DNA of 64,000 bases from Empedobacter stercoris (GCF_025244765.1 NZ_CP104209.1:2486501-2550500), one strand, 5' to 3'; shown: positions 7,658 through 17,286, counted from the first letter of the stretch. Notes: generated by a model from the letters alone, not told the origin. Numbers and translations: made by a program.

Positions 7658-8431
7658 TTATACCATTGGTTTGCGAACAACTGGTAAAATTTCTCCTTTT
7701 TCTAAACAGTATTTTTGAACATCTTCTGACGGAATTTGTTTGGTATAATCAACTTTTTCTACGATAAACCCTACATCTTCTAAACGTTTGTAATAATCTA
7801 AACCATAGACACGAACGTGGTCATATTGTCCAAATTTTTCTTTTCGTTCTTCTTTCGATGTTACCGTTGGATCTTCATAAGTCACATCACGTTGATACGA
7901 AATAGGAACTTGAAAAATTCCCCAACCACCAGGTTTCATCACACGAAATAATTCACTCATGGCTTTGTGATCATCAGGAATATGTTCTAATACGTGATTA
8001 CAAAAAACAATATCGAATGTATCATCTCCAAAAGGTAAATCGCAAATATCAGCTTTTACATCGGCTAAAGGCGACTCGATATCACTTGTAATGTACTCAA
8101 GGTTTTTCATTGAGCGAAAACGCTTGATAAAAGATTGTTCAGGTGCGATGTGCAAAACTTTTGCTTTTTCTGTAAAAAAAGAAGTTTCATTTTTGAGGTA
8201 TAACCACATCAAACGATGTCTTTCTAACGAAAAAGTTCCTGGAGAAAGCACGTTATCGCGTTGTTTTTCGTAACCATAAGGCAACAAACTGTAATAACCT
8301 TGTCCATCTATTGGGTCTACGAAACGATTTCCTTTCATGAACCAAACCAAAACTGGACGAATAATATAACTACCTTGAATCAGTAAAGGACGAGGTAGAA
8401 TATTCATGATTTTTTTTAAAAGCTTTTTCAC
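7658..8431 (-). CDS. Class I SAM-dependent methyltransferase
   Basis: A 257-residue Methyltransf_11-type enzyme. Visible motifs are KVLHIAPEQSFIKRF (motif I, here with an atypical HIAPE instead of DxGxG), the acidic YITSDIES, the post-I motif FDIVFCNHVLEHIPDD and PGGWGIFQVP. The substrate is not evident; the first 45 residues are hydrophobic and basic (ILPRPLLIQGSYIIRPVLVWF), which suggests a membrane-associated or lipid/sugar substrate, but this is inference. It is the last gene of a probable gpmI-HAD-map-methyltransferase operon and lies 10 bases after map. Confidence 0.82.
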   Translation of the reverse strand: MKKLLKKIMNILPRPLLIQGSYIIRPVLVWFMKGNRFVDPIDGQGYYSLLPYGYEKQRDNVLSPGTFSLERHRLMWLYLKNETSFFTEKAKVLHIAPEQSFIKRFRSMKNLEYITSDIESPLADVKADICDLPFGDDTFDIVFCNHVLEHIPDDHKAMSELFRVMKPGGWGIFQVPISYQRDVTYEDPTVTSKEERKEKFGQYDHVRVYGLDYYKRLEDVGFIVEKVDYTKQIPSEDVQKYCLEKGEILPVVRKPMV

Positions 8432-8441
8432 AAAAGTTTTC

Positions 8442-9251
8442 TTAAGGTTTGAATAAAAATGGTTTTTCTTCGTCAGATTTGATACCTAAAGCATCGTAAA
8501 TAAACTGATAAGTTGACAATAATTTTGGTTCGCCATCTACTACACAGACATCGTGCTCAAAGTGAGCCGAATATTTGTCATCGCGTGTAGTAACTGTCCA
8601 ACCATCTGGGTGAAAGAAAACTTTTTCAGTTCCCATATTTACCATTGGTTCGATTGCTAATACTAAACCTTCTTCTATTTTTTTACCTGATCCGCGACGT
8701 CCATAATTAGGAACCTGAGGTTCTTCGTGCATTTTGCGACCTAATCCATGACCTACCAATTCACGCACGACACCGTAACCTTCTTTTTCACAATGTTGTT
8801 GAATGGCAAAACCAATATCACCTACGCGATTACCTTTTTTCATTTGTTCAATACCTTTGAACATAGATTCTTTTGTAACACGAAGTAATTTTTCTGTTTC
8901 AGCATCAATTTCTCCAACCGCAAATGTATAAGCATGATCTCCGTAAAAATCGTTCATATAAACTCCACAATCTACAGATACAATATCACCTTCGTGTAAA
9001 GGTTTATCGTTTGGAATTCCGTGAACAACTTGTTGATTAGGTGAGATACAAAGGTTTTTAGGGAAATCGTACATTCCTAAAAATGCTGGATATCCGCCAT
9101 TGTCGCGAATAAATTCGCCTCCTAATTTATCTAAATGATTGGTTGTAACACCAGGCACTACTTCTTTGGCTAACATACCCAAGGTTTTTGAAACCAATTG
9201 AGCGCTTAGGTACATTAGTTCTAATTCTTCTTTACTTTTTAAATGTATCAT
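8442..9251 (-). CDS. map: Type I methionine aminopeptidase
   Basis: The 269-residue enzyme removes the N-terminal methionine from nascent proteins. All five metal ligands are in place: D94 and D105 (VSVDCGVYMNDFYGD), H168 (GHGLGRKMHEEP), E201 (AIEPMVNMG) and E232 (AHFEHDVCV). The substrate histidine H78 (VVHGIP) is also present. Length and lack of an N-terminal zinc-finger extension fit the bacterial type Ia form. The ATG overlaps the last codon of the HAD gene by four bases (ATGA), indicating translational coupling. Confidence 0.97.
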   Translation of the reverse strand: MIHLKSKEELELMYLSAQLVSKTLGMLAKEVVPGVTTNHLDKLGGEFIRDNGGYPAFLGMYDFPKNLCISPNQQVVHGIPNDKPLHEGDIVSVDCGVYMNDFYGDHAYTFAVGEIDAETEKLLRVTKESMFKGIEQMKKGNRVGDIGFAIQQHCEKEGYGVVRELVGHGLGRKMHEEPQVPNYGRRGSGKKIEEGLVLAIEPMVNMGTEKVFFHPDGWTVTTRDDKYSAHFEHDVCVVDGEPKLLSTYQFIYDALGIKSDEEKPFLFKP

Positions 9252-9670
9252 AATCCGAAAAATCCTTTTTTCTTTTTCTTCTTAGGCGCTTCTTGCCCAT
9301 TAGCGTGTACATTTAATTCAATCTTTTTTGTAATGATTTGATAAACGTCACTCCAACCAGGGAAACCACCTAAATTTCTGTCGTCGATAAAGATATCGGC
9401 ATTTATTTTTCTACTTTGTGTATTTTTATCAAAATCTTCTCCGTCAAAACTATTGTTAATTGCATAAAACTCAATTCCATTTTTTTTACAGAACTCTACT
9501 GCTTCGTCTAAGGCTTTTCCACTACGATATGTCCATAAGGTAAGTCTATAGCCATCGTTTTGTAATTGTTTCAATGTTTCGAAAGCAAAGATTTTTGCTT
9601 TACCAATTTCTGGATATTTGTCATCGACAACAGTTCCGTCAAAGTCAACTGCAATAATTTTATTAATCAT
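9248..9670 (-). CDS. Small HAD-superfamily hydrolase (BT0820-like)
   Basis: This 140-residue protein has the nucleophile motif AVDFDGTVVDD (D9, D11, T13) near its N-terminus, a central LTLWTYRSGKALDE with the motif II position, and FIDDRNLGG as the acidic motif III. The short form without a cap resembles hydrolases annotated as BT_0820-like phosphatases in Bacteroidota. The substrate is unknown. The C-terminus ends in a lysine-rich tail (KKKKKKGFFGL). It lies 24 bases after gpmI and overlaps map by four bases. Confidence 0.85.
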   Translation of the reverse strand: MINKIIAVDFDGTVVDDKYPEIGKAKIFAFETLKQLQNDGYRLTLWTYRSGKALDEAVEFCKKNGIEFYAINNSFDGEDFDKNTQSRKINADIFIDDRNLGGFPGWSDVYQIITKKIELNVHANGQEAPKKKKKKGFFGL

Positions 9671-9694
9671 ATTTATAAGTATAAAATAGTTGGG

Positions 9695-11230
9695 TTATTT
9701 TTTATGAATTATAATATTTCCTGTCATTTCTGTTGGGATTTCAATTCCCATTAAAGTTAAGATTGTTGGTGCAATATCACCAAGTTTACCATGTTCAACA
9801 TTCCATTCTATATTATTTTGAGCTAAAATAAATGGTACTAGGTTTGTGGTGTGTTGTGTATTTGGCGATCCATCTTCATTCATCATAAAATCTGAATTCC
9901 CATGATCTGCTAAAATAACTACATTATAACCATGTTGCAACGCTGTATTCACGATTTTTTCTGCACAAGTATCTACCACTTCAGCCGCTTTTATTGCAGC
10001 TGACATAACACCTGTATGTCCAACCATATCTGTATTAGCGAAGTTAAGACAAATGAAATCTGCTGATTCTTTTTCTATTTCTGGTACAATTGCATTTGTA
10101 ATATCATAAGCCGCCATTTCTGGTTTCAAATCGTAAGTTGCAACATCTCTTGGTGAAGCACATAATATACGAGATTCGCCTACAAAAGGTTCTTCTCGTC
10201 CGCCATTGAAGAAAAATGTAACGTGTGGGTACTTTTCAGTTTCAGCGATGCGAATTTGTTTACGTCCAGCGTTTGCAATTACTTCACCTAAGGTGTTTAC
10301 AATGTTTTTTTCATCAAAAATAACATCCACTCCAGTATATGTTGCATCATATTCAGTTAGTGTAATGTATTTTAGATTTAATTTATGCATCTCAAATTCA
10401 GGAAAATCGTGCTGTGTTAAAACTTCTGTGATTTCACGACCACGATCAGTTCTAAAATTAAAACAGATTACCACATCATCATTTGCTATTTTGGCTTTTG
10501 GTTGTCCTGTATCATCTGTAATAATAATTGGTTTGATGAATTCGTCAGTCACCTCATTAGTATATGATGTACGAATGGCTTCTAATGGATTTGTTGTTGG
10601 TGTACCAACCGCATTTACCATTGCATCGTAGGCTAATTTTACACGTTCCCAACGTTTATCACGATCCATCGCATAATATCGACCTGTAATTGAAGCGATT
10701 TCTCCCGTTGATTTTGTCATGTGATTCATCAATTCTGTGATAAATCCTTCGCCAGATTTAGGATCAGTATCGCGACCATCTGTGAAAGCATGAACAAAAA
10801 CATTTTGATTTAAACCAGATTGATTGGCTGCATCTAACAAGCCTTTCAAATGATTGATATGCGAATGTACACCACCATCAGAAACTAATCCGATGAAATG
10901 TACTTTTTTGTTATGGTCTAAAGCATATTGAAAAGCATCTTTTAAGATAGGTTCATTTTGTAATGTACCATTTTCAACTGCCATATTGATACGAACTAAG
11001 TTCTGAAAAACGACGCGTCCAGCACCTAAATTCATGTGTCCAACTTCCGAATTTCCCATTTGACCTTCTGGTAAACCAACAGCTAAGCCAAAGGTATCTA
11101 AAGTAGAATGAGGAAATTTTTCGAAACAGCTATCTATAAAAGGTGTATTCGCTTGAGCGATTGCAGAAACAGCAGGGTTTGGTCCAATTCCCCAACCGTC
11201 TAAAATCATTAATATTGCTTTGTTGTTCAT
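9695..11230 (-). CDS. gpmI: 2,3-bisphosphoglycerate-independent phosphoglycerate mutase
   Basis: A 511-residue member of the alkaline-phosphatase superfamily, interconverting 3- and 2-phosphoglycerate in glycolysis with two manganese ions. The first metal aspartate is in MILDGWGIGPNP (D11), and the phosphorylated serine is S61 in QMGNSEVGHMNLGAGR. Further metal ligands lie in LADHGNSD and NFANTDMVGHTG near the C-terminus. Length matches the family. It appears to head the operon gpmI-HAD-map-methyltransferase, with a -7 box at 11252-11259. Confidence 0.97.
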   Translation of the reverse strand: MNNKAILMILDGWGIGPNPAVSAIAQANTPFIDSCFEKFPHSTLDTFGLAVGLPEGQMGNSEVGHMNLGAGRVVFQNLVRINMAVENGTLQNEPILKDAFQYALDHNKKVHFIGLVSDGGVHSHINHLKGLLDAANQSGLNQNVFVHAFTDGRDTDPKSGEGFITELMNHMTKSTGEIASITGRYYAMDRDKRWERVKLAYDAMVNAVGTPTTNPLEAIRTSYTNEVTDEFIKPIIITDDTGQPKAKIANDDVVICFNFRTDRGREITEVLTQHDFPEFEMHKLNLKYITLTEYDATYTGVDVIFDEKNIVNTLGEVIANAGRKQIRIAETEKYPHVTFFFNGGREEPFVGESRILCASPRDVATYDLKPEMAAYDITNAIVPEIEKESADFICLNFANTDMVGHTGVMSAAIKAAEVVDTCAEKIVNTALQHGYNVVILADHGNSDFMMNEDGSPNTQHTTNLVPFILAQNNIEWNVEHGKLGDIAPTILTLMGIEIPTEMTGNIIIHKK

Positions 11231-11245
11231 TTGTTTTGTAATAAT

Positions 11246-11276
11246 TCAGCCCAAAGATAACAATCATTGGGCTGAA
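11246..11276 (-). terminator. Hairpin between recQ and gpmI, probable recQ terminator
   Basis: Perfect 10-bp stem TTCAGCCCAA (11246-11255) with TTGGGCTGAA (11267-11276); on the minus strand it is followed by TTATTA, a weak T tract. The gpmI -7 box overlaps one arm of the stem. Confidence 0.5.
11252..11259 (-). promoter_or_regulatory. -7 element TATCTTTG of gpmI
   Basis: Reverse-strand exact match to TAnnTTTG, 21 bases before the gpmI ATG. It lies inside the arm and loop of the recQ terminator hairpin. Confidence 0.45.
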
Positions 11277-11296
11277 AAGTTTATTTTTAATGAGGA

Positions 11297-13498
11297 TTAA
11301 TTTGCAACTTCACTGATAAATTTGATACGCATTAAACGTAATTCCTCTTCATCATAATCGTCACCAAACTCATCTAACAATGAAGTCATTGAATCCGTAT
11401 CTGCATCCATCAAGAAATCATAGATTTCTTCTTGTTGGTCTTCGTCCAATACTTCGTCAATATAATAATTGATATTTAATTTTGTTCCTTGATAAACAAT
11501 ACTTTCCATTTCAGAGAGTAAATCGCTCATCGACATGTTTTTTGCTTCAGCAACATCTTCCAAATTCAATTTTCTATCAGTTGACTGTATAATGTAAACT
11601 TTGTGGCTTGATTTGTCAGCTACTTGTTTAATCACCATGTCTTCTGGACGAATAATGTCATTGTCTTTTACATATTGTGCAATAAAATCAACAAAATCTT
11701 TTCCGAATTTTTGAGCTTTTCCTTCTCCAACTCCATACACATTTGTTAATTCCTTAACCGTTGTTGGATATTGCATCGTCATGTCATCTAAACTCGAATC
11801 TTGAAATACTGCAAAAGGAGGAATTTGATGTTTTTTAGAGATTTTTTTACGTAAATCTTTTAATTGTTTCAATAAAACATCATCAAAGGCAATTGGAGCA
11901 GTAGACGTTTCTTCTTTATCGAAGCTACCTTCTGATAATAATTTTTTGAAATCAATATCCTCAGCAATTTCAAACGAAGTTGGCTTATTGATGAAATCTT
12001 TTCCGTCTTTGGTTATTTTTAAAATACCATAAGATTCGATTTCTTTCTCTAATAAATTATGAACAATTAATTGACGTAAGATAGATTTCCAATAATAATC
12101 TTCTTTTTCTTTTCCAATTCCGAAGAATTTTTCAGAACTTAAATTATACGATTTTGTAATTGAAGTTTCTTTTCCAACAATAACATTAACGATATCATTA
12201 AGTTTCAACTTTTGATTCGTTTTCTGAACAACATCTAATGCGATTATTGCATCTTCTTTTGCTTCTGTCATTTTCTTCGGATTGCGCATGTTGTCGTCCA
12301 TATTTGCGCCTTCACCATTTTTGTCGTCAAAATTTTCACCAAAATAATGCAACAAAAATTTACGACGAGACATCGAAGTTTCGGCATAGGCAACCACTTC
12401 AGAAAGTAACTGCATTCCAACTTCTCGTTCAGCAACAGGTTTGCTCGCTAAGAATTTCTCCAGTTTTTCGATATCTTTATAATCGTAGAAAGCAATACAT
12501 ATACCTTCACCGCCATCGCGACCAGCACGACCAGTTTCTTGGTAATAACTTTCTAACGATTTTGGCATATCATAATGCATCACAAAACGTACGTCAGGTT
12601 TATCGATTCCCATTCCAAATGCAATTGTTGCAACAACAACACTTGCATCTTCCATCAAGAACATATCTTGGTGTTTGCTACGTGTTTTTGCATCCAAACC
12701 AGCGTGGTAAGGAATTGCATTGATCCCGTTTACTTGTAAAAGTTGAGTAATTTCTTCAACCTTTTTACGACTTAAACAATAAATGACACCAGATTTACCA
12801 TCGTTTTGTTTGATAAATTTGATAATTTGTTTGTCCTGATCAACTTTTGGACGGATCTCGTAAAATAAATTCGTACGATTAAAAGAATCTTTAAATACTT
12901 TTGCACTTTGCATTCCCAAAGTTTTCTGAATATCTTCTTGTACTTTAGGTGTTGCTGTTGCAGTCAACGCAATAATTGGCGCATCACCAATTCTGTTGAT
13001 AATAGATTTTAGGTTACGATATTCTGGTCGAAAATCGTGTCCCCATTCAGAAATACAGTGCGCTTCATCAATAGCAAAAAAAGAAATTTGAACCGATTTA
13101 AAAAAATCGATGTATTCTTCTTTTGTCAAAGATTCGGGTGCAACATATAACATTTTTGTTACTCCATTTTTGATGTCAGTCATCACAGTTTTTGTTTCTG
13201 ACTTATTCAAAGATGAGTTTAATACGTGCGCAATTCCATCATTTTCAGAAATTCCTCGTATTGCGTCTACTTGATTCTTCATTAAGGCGATTAAAGGTGA
13301 AACAATAATCGCGACTCCATCTGACATTAATGCCGGTAGTTGATAACATAAAGACTTACCTCCGCCAGTTGGCATCAAAACAAATACATCTTCTTTATTT
13401 AGTAAGCTTGTAATGATTTCGTGCTGCTGTCCTTTAAATTGGTCGAAACCAAAATATTTTTTTAGGTAAGATGTTAAGTTTTTCGAAGTGGCTTCCAT
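11297..13498 (-). CDS. recQ: ATP-dependent DNA helicase RecQ
   Basis: The 733 residues include a superfamily 2 helicase core with Walker A MPTGGGKSLCYQ (about 42-53), the DEAH box in FAIDEAHCISEWGHDFRPEY (144-147), motif III TATATPKV, and motif VI ESYYQETGRAGRDG. A winged-helix region follows. An HRDC domain lies at about 540-620 (LKDLRKKISKKHQIPPFAVF, YGVGEGKAQKFG), and then an acidic C-terminal extension of some 100 residues. The zinc-binding region lacks the classical four cysteines. It unwinds DNA in recombination and stalled-fork repair. Longer than E. coli RecQ (about 610), as is usual in Bacteroidota. Confidence 0.95.
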   Translation of the reverse strand: MEATSKNLTSYLKKYFGFDQFKGQQHEIITSLLNKEDVFVLMPTGGGKSLCYQLPALMSDGVAIIVSPLIALMKNQVDAIRGISENDGIAHVLNSSLNKSETKTVMTDIKNGVTKMLYVAPESLTKEEYIDFFKSVQISFFAIDEAHCISEWGHDFRPEYRNLKSIINRIGDAPIIALTATATPKVQEDIQKTLGMQSAKVFKDSFNRTNLFYEIRPKVDQDKQIIKFIKQNDGKSGVIYCLSRKKVEEITQLLQVNGINAIPYHAGLDAKTRSKHQDMFLMEDASVVVATIAFGMGIDKPDVRFVMHYDMPKSLESYYQETGRAGRDGGEGICIAFYDYKDIEKLEKFLASKPVAEREVGMQLLSEVVAYAETSMSRRKFLLHYFGENFDDKNGEGANMDDNMRNPKKMTEAKEDAIIALDVVQKTNQKLKLNDIVNVIVGKETSITKSYNLSSEKFFGIGKEKEDYYWKSILRQLIVHNLLEKEIESYGILKITKDGKDFINKPTSFEIAEDIDFKKLLSEGSFDKEETSTAPIAFDDVLLKQLKDLRKKISKKHQIPPFAVFQDSSLDDMTMQYPTTVKELTNVYGVGEGKAQKFGKDFVDFIAQYVKDNDIIRPEDMVIKQVADKSSHKVYIIQSTDRKLNLEDVAEAKNMSMSDLLSEMESIVYQGTKLNINYYIDEVLDEDQQEEIYDFLMDADTDSMTSLLDEFGDDYDEEELRLMRIKFISEVAN

Positions 13499-13541
13499 CT
13501 ACACAAAAGACTAAAATTAATATTATAAATTAAATAGTTCC

Positions 13542-13549
13542 TATATTTG
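13542..13549 (+). promoter_or_regulatory. -7 element TATATTTG upstream of kdsD
   Basis: Exact TAnnTTTG match 113 bases before the proposed GTG start, implying a 5' leader of about 105 bases. It stands in the divergent recQ-kdsD interval. Confidence 0.4.
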
Positions 13550-13662
13550 ATAACTCTTAAATATACACAAAATTTTGATATGTTTTATATATAATTGAGT
13601 GTAAATAAAAAAGGAGAGTAAAAGTACGACAAATTTTAAAAATAGACAATAGAAATTTTATT

Positions 13663-14628
13663 GTGAAAAATTCAGAAATAATACAAATTGCTCAGGAAGT
13701 TTTTAGAGAAGAAATTCTTGAGTTAGAAGCGATAGCTTCTCGTATTAGCGAGTCTTTTGTTGATGCGGTAAATGCGATATATAACACGAAAGGAAAATTG
13801 GTAGTTGTAGGAGTGGGAAAGAGTGCGCATATTGCAAATAAAATTGTAGCAACACTAAATTCTACTGGAACTCCAAGTCAATTTTTACATGCGACAGAAG
13901 CTATTCATGGCGATTTAGGTCTTGTACGACCAGAAGATGTGGTGATTTGTATTTCGAAAAGTGGAAATACACCAGAGATTACGTATTTAGCTCCGATACT
14001 TAAACAGTATGCTGCTGTTTTGATTGGATTAACTTCAAACTTGAAGTCAGAATTAGCTAAAAATTCTGACATTGTTTTGGATGTGAATATCAAAAAAGAG
14101 GCTTGTCCAGTTAATTTGGCGCCGACAACTTCTACTACAGCACAATTACTAATGGGAGATGCTTTGGCTGTTGCTTTGATGAAAATGAGAGCATTTACAC
14201 AAAATGATTTTGCAAAATATCATCCTGGAGGAGCCTTAGGAAAACGACTTTTGTGGACGGTGGAAAATATTGTTGATCCAGAAAGAAAACCTTTTGTAGG
14301 GCCAGAATCTTCAATTTCAGAAGTGATCAATTCATTGACTTCGGGGCGTCATGGAATCACTGTGATTTTGGATGAAGATAAAATTGTGGGAGTTATTACA
14401 GATGGAGATTTGCGCCGAATGTTATTGAATAATGAGACATTTACACATTTAAAAGCGAAAGATATCGCTTCAATGCATCCGAAAACAATTCAAAAAACTG
14501 AGAAAGCACGCGAGGCTTTAGCGATTCTTCGTCACAATAGTATTGGTCAATTGGTCGTAGTGGATGAAGAAAATCACTATTATGGTATTTTGGATATTCA
14601 CTCAATTTTAAACGAAGGAATCGAATAA
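13663..14628 (+). CDS. kdsD: Arabinose-5-phosphate isomerase, KpsF/GutQ family
   Basis: A 321-residue enzyme with a SIS sugar-isomerase domain at about 30-180 (KLVVVGVGKSAHIANKIVATL, CISKSGNTPEIT) followed by two CBS domains (VENIVDPERKPFVG, VGVITDGDLRRML, KDIASMHPKTIQK). It makes D-arabinose 5-phosphate from ribulose 5-phosphate, the first step towards Kdo for lipopolysaccharide; kdsB is at 51928. The start is a GTG at 13663 giving VKNSEIIQIAQEVF, which matches the usual N-terminus; no better ATG exists. tatC begins four bases after its stop. Confidence 0.93.
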   Translation: MKNSEIIQIAQEVFREEILELEAIASRISESFVDAVNAIYNTKGKLVVVGVGKSAHIANKIVATLNSTGTPSQFLHATEAIHGDLGLVRPEDVVICISKSGNTPEITYLAPILKQYAAVLIGLTSNLKSELAKNSDIVLDVNIKKEACPVNLAPTTSTTAQLLMGDALAVALMKMRAFTQNDFAKYHPGGALGKRLLWTVENIVDPERKPFVGPESSISEVINSLTSGRHGITVILDEDKIVGVITDGDLRRMLLNNETFTHLKAKDIASMHPKTIQKTEKAREALAILRHNSIGQLVVVDEENHYYGILDIHSILNEGIE

Positions 14629-14632
14629 GCGT

Positions 14633-15466
14633 ATGGCAAATAATTCAACATCGAATATGTCTTTTTTGGCTCATGTAGGTGAGTTAAGAGGACATTTGGT
14701 TCGTTCAATATTATCGATTATTATCACGTCAATTGCTGTTGCACTTTATTGGGACGAGTTGGTTGAGCATGTAATTATGGCTCCGCTGAAATCAAATTTT
14801 CGGACGTTTGACATTTTTAATCAATTTGGAGAATTAACAGGTTTTGGAAAAATCTATACAGAGTCATTCGATATCTCAAAAGATTTGACCAATCTTAACC
14901 CTTCAGGGCAAATTACCTCTCAATTTTTTGCTATTATAGTTTGCGGAATTATTATTGCTATTCCCTATATTATTTTCGAAATATGGCGATTTGTAAAACC
15001 AGCCTTAAAAGAATCAGAACGCAAATATGCTGGATTTACCATCTTTGCTGTTTCTTTTTTCTTTGTGTTGGGTGTGTTGTTTAGTTATTATTTATTATTG
15101 CCTTTATGTACACAATTTTTATTTACATATGACCCTTTTGGTGTAGGAAACACGTGGACTTTGCCAAGTTATATTGATTTATTTGTTCAATTATTATTAT
15201 CGATGGGAGTCATGTTTTTAATGCCAATTTTTGTGTACTTCTTAACGAGTATTGGAATTTTAACTCCAACATTCTTAAAAGAGTATCGTAAACATGCTTT
15301 TATCGTTGTATTAGTGATTGCAGCAGTAATTACACCAAATGATGTATATAGTATGGTTTTAGTTACAATACCACTTTGGTTATTGTACGAATTGAGTATA
15401 ATAATTTCACAATCAGTTTATAAAACTCAATTGAAAGGAAAAAGTAACGACTTAGTAAAGAATTAA
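14633..15466 (+). CDS. tatC: Sec-independent protein translocase subunit TatC
   Basis: A 277-residue inner-membrane protein with six predicted transmembrane segments. The conserved N-terminus appears as MSFLAHVGELRGHLVRS, the family's FxxHLxELRxRL motif, and the periplasmic loop motif as FIIFEIWRFVKPALKESERK. Further conserved is AAVITPNDVYSMVLVTIPLWLLYELS. TatC recognises twin-arginine signal peptides and exports folded proteins. It is coupled to kdsD with a four-base gap. No tatA is in this window, so the partner lies elsewhere. Confidence 0.97.
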   Translation: MANNSTSNMSFLAHVGELRGHLVRSILSIIITSIAVALYWDELVEHVIMAPLKSNFRTFDIFNQFGELTGFGKIYTESFDISKDLTNLNPSGQITSQFFAIIVCGIIIAIPYIIFEIWRFVKPALKESERKYAGFTIFAVSFFFVLGVLFSYYLLLPLCTQFLFTYDPFGVGNTWTLPSYIDLFVQLLLSMGVMFLMPIFVYFLTSIGILTPTFLKEYRKHAFIVVLVIAAVITPNDVYSMVLVTIPLWLLYELSIIISQSVYKTQLKGKSNDLVKN

Positions 15467-15534
15467 CAATGTTATGCTTGCATAATAAAATAAATTAGTT
15501 ATTTTTACATAAAAGAAAAAGTAAACACAAAATT

Positions 15535-16281
15535 ATGAAGATATTAGTTTGTATTAGTAGTGTACCAGATACTACAGCAAAAATCAACTTCACAGCTGAC
15601 GGAAAATCATTTGATAAAAATGGGGTTCAGTTCGTTATTAACCCGCATGATGAATTTAGTTTAAATAAAGCAGTAGAATTACAAGAAAAACAAGGTGCTA
15701 CTGTTACAATTTTAACGGTAGGTGATGCAACAGTAGATCCAGTTATGCGTAAAGCCTTAGCTATTGGTGCGAATGATGGAATTCGAATTGATGCTGATGC
15801 ACGCGATGATTTCTTCGTTGCTACACAAATTGCAAAAGCTGCTAAAGACGGTGGTTTCGATTTGGTATTGACAGGAAAAGAATCAATTGATTACAACGGA
15901 GGTTCTGTACCAGGATTAGTTGCAGCAATGTTAGATTACGGTTTTGTAAACGGATGTATCGGTCTTGATGTAGAAGGTTCTTCTGCAAAAGCAGTTCGTG
16001 AAATTGACGGCGGAAAAGAAACCGTAGAAGTTGTTTTACCAGCTGTAATCGCAGGGCAAAAAGGTTTGGTAGAAGAATCAGCTTTACGTATTCCTAACAT
16101 GCGTGGAATTATGCAAGCTCGTACAAAACAAATCAATGTTGTTGCTGCAGAAGCGACAGAAACAAAAGTTGAGGTTGTTGGTTATGTAAAACCTGCTGAA
16201 AGAGGTAATGTAACATTAATTGACAAAGACAACGTAGCAGAATTGGTAAGATTATTACACGAAGAAGCTAAAGTAATCTAA
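15535..16281 (+). CDS. etfB: Electron transfer flavoprotein subunit beta
   Basis: The 248-residue beta subunit (MKILVCISSVPDTTAKINF) has the nucleotide-binding alpha/beta fold. It includes VINPHDEFSLNKAVELQE, LVLTGKESIDYNGGSVPGL and the family signature around EVVLPAVIAGQKGLVEESALRIP. It pairs with the alpha subunit encoded 26 bases downstream to accept electrons from acyl-CoA and related dehydrogenases. Codon use is noticeably more uniform than in many neighbours, in keeping with strong expression, though I did not compute this. Confidence 0.96.
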   Translation: MKILVCISSVPDTTAKINFTADGKSFDKNGVQFVINPHDEFSLNKAVELQEKQGATVTILTVGDATVDPVMRKALAIGANDGIRIDADARDDFFVATQIAKAAKDGGFDLVLTGKESIDYNGGSVPGLVAAMLDYGFVNGCIGLDVEGSSAKAVREIDGGKETVEVVLPAVIAGQKGLVEESALRIPNMRGIMQARTKQINVVAAEATETKVEVVGYVKPAERGNVTLIDKDNVAELVRLLHEEAKVI

Positions 16282-16307
16282 TTATTCACCTAAAAAGAAA
16301 TTAAAAA

Positions 16308-17264
16308 ATGGCAATTTTTGTATACGCTGAGTCACACGACGGAAAATATAAAAAAGCAGGATTAGAAGCAGTTTCTTATGCTAAAGCTACTGCAGACGTT
16401 GCAGGAGATACTGTAACAGCAATCGTTTTCGGAAATGCTGCTGCTGACGAATTATATCAATATGGAGCATCTAAAGTAGTTAAAGTTGATAATGCAGCTT
16501 TAGCAAAATTTGATGCAAATTCTTATGCAAAAGCTTTGGCTGAAGTTGCTCAAGGAGATGTTGTGGTATTACCATCAACAAATGAAGGAGCAACGGTAGC
16601 ACCAGTTTTAGCATTCAAAACAGGAGCGTCCTTAGTAACTAACGTAGAAAAAGCACCTACTGCAGTTTCTCCTTTTACAGTTGCACGCAAAGCATTTTCT
16701 GGTAAAGGAATCGAAACAGTTGCAGTTTCAGGAAAAGTAGTTGTAACAGTTTTGCAAAATGCTTTTGGAGCTAAAGAAAATGCAGTTTCAGGTTCAGAAA
16801 AGTCAGCTACAGTTGCAGTTTCTGATGCAGATGTAAAAGTAAAAGTTGTTTCAACAGAAATGGCTTCTTCTGATAAAATTGATTTGAAAGAAGCGGATAT
16901 CGTAGTTTCTGCTGGCCGTGGAATGAAAGGTCCAGAAAACTGGGGAATGATCGAAGATTTAGCAAAAGTTTTAGGAGCGGCTACAGCTTCTTCTAAACCA
17001 GTTGCAGATATCGGCTGGAGACCTCACGAAGAACACGTAGGACAAACAGGTAAAGCAATTGCACCAAATCTATACATCGCAGTTGGTATTTCAGGTGCAA
17101 TTCAGCACTTAGCTGGAGTAAACGGGTCTAAAACGATTGTTGTCATTAACAATGATCCAGAAGCACCTTTCTTTAAAGCTGCCGATTACGGAATAGTAGG
17201 TGACGCTTTTGAGATTGTACCTAAATTAACAGAAGAGTTAAAAAAATACAAAGGTCAAGCTTAA
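16308..17264 (+). CDS. etfA: Electron transfer flavoprotein subunit alpha
   Basis: A 318-residue FAD-binding partner of EtfB. The C-terminal FAD domain holds the typical signatures VVSAGRGMKGPENWGMIED, VGQTGKAIAPNLYIAVGISG, AIQHLAGVNGSKTIVVIN and NDPEAPFFKAADYGIVGDAF. The N-terminal half shares the alpha/beta fold of EtfB. It is the second gene of the etfBA operon and is closed by a strong terminator at 17287-17320. Confidence 0.97.
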   Translation: MAIFVYAESHDGKYKKAGLEAVSYAKATADVAGDTVTAIVFGNAAADELYQYGASKVVKVDNAALAKFDANSYAKALAEVAQGDVVVLPSTNEGATVAPVLAFKTGASLVTNVEKAPTAVSPFTVARKAFSGKGIETVAVSGKVVVTVLQNAFGAKENAVSGSEKSATVAVSDADVKVKVVSTEMASSDKIDLKEADIVVSAGRGMKGPENWGMIEDLAKVLGAATASSKPVADIGWRPHEEHVGQTGKAIAPNLYIAVGISGAIQHLAGVNGSKTIVVINNDPEAPFFKAADYGIVGDAFEIVPKLTEELKKYKGQA

Positions 17265-17286
17265 TCATTTTAAAGATTATAAATTC

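Noticed and set aside
10206-10631. 141-codon open frame opposite gpmI
   Set aside because: Antisense to a complete gpmI with all motifs; no start context or family resemblance.
12238-12723. 161-codon open frame opposite recQ
   Set aside because: It is antisense to the well-conserved helicase core and its translation is low-complexity with no family pattern; a shadow of recQ codon use.
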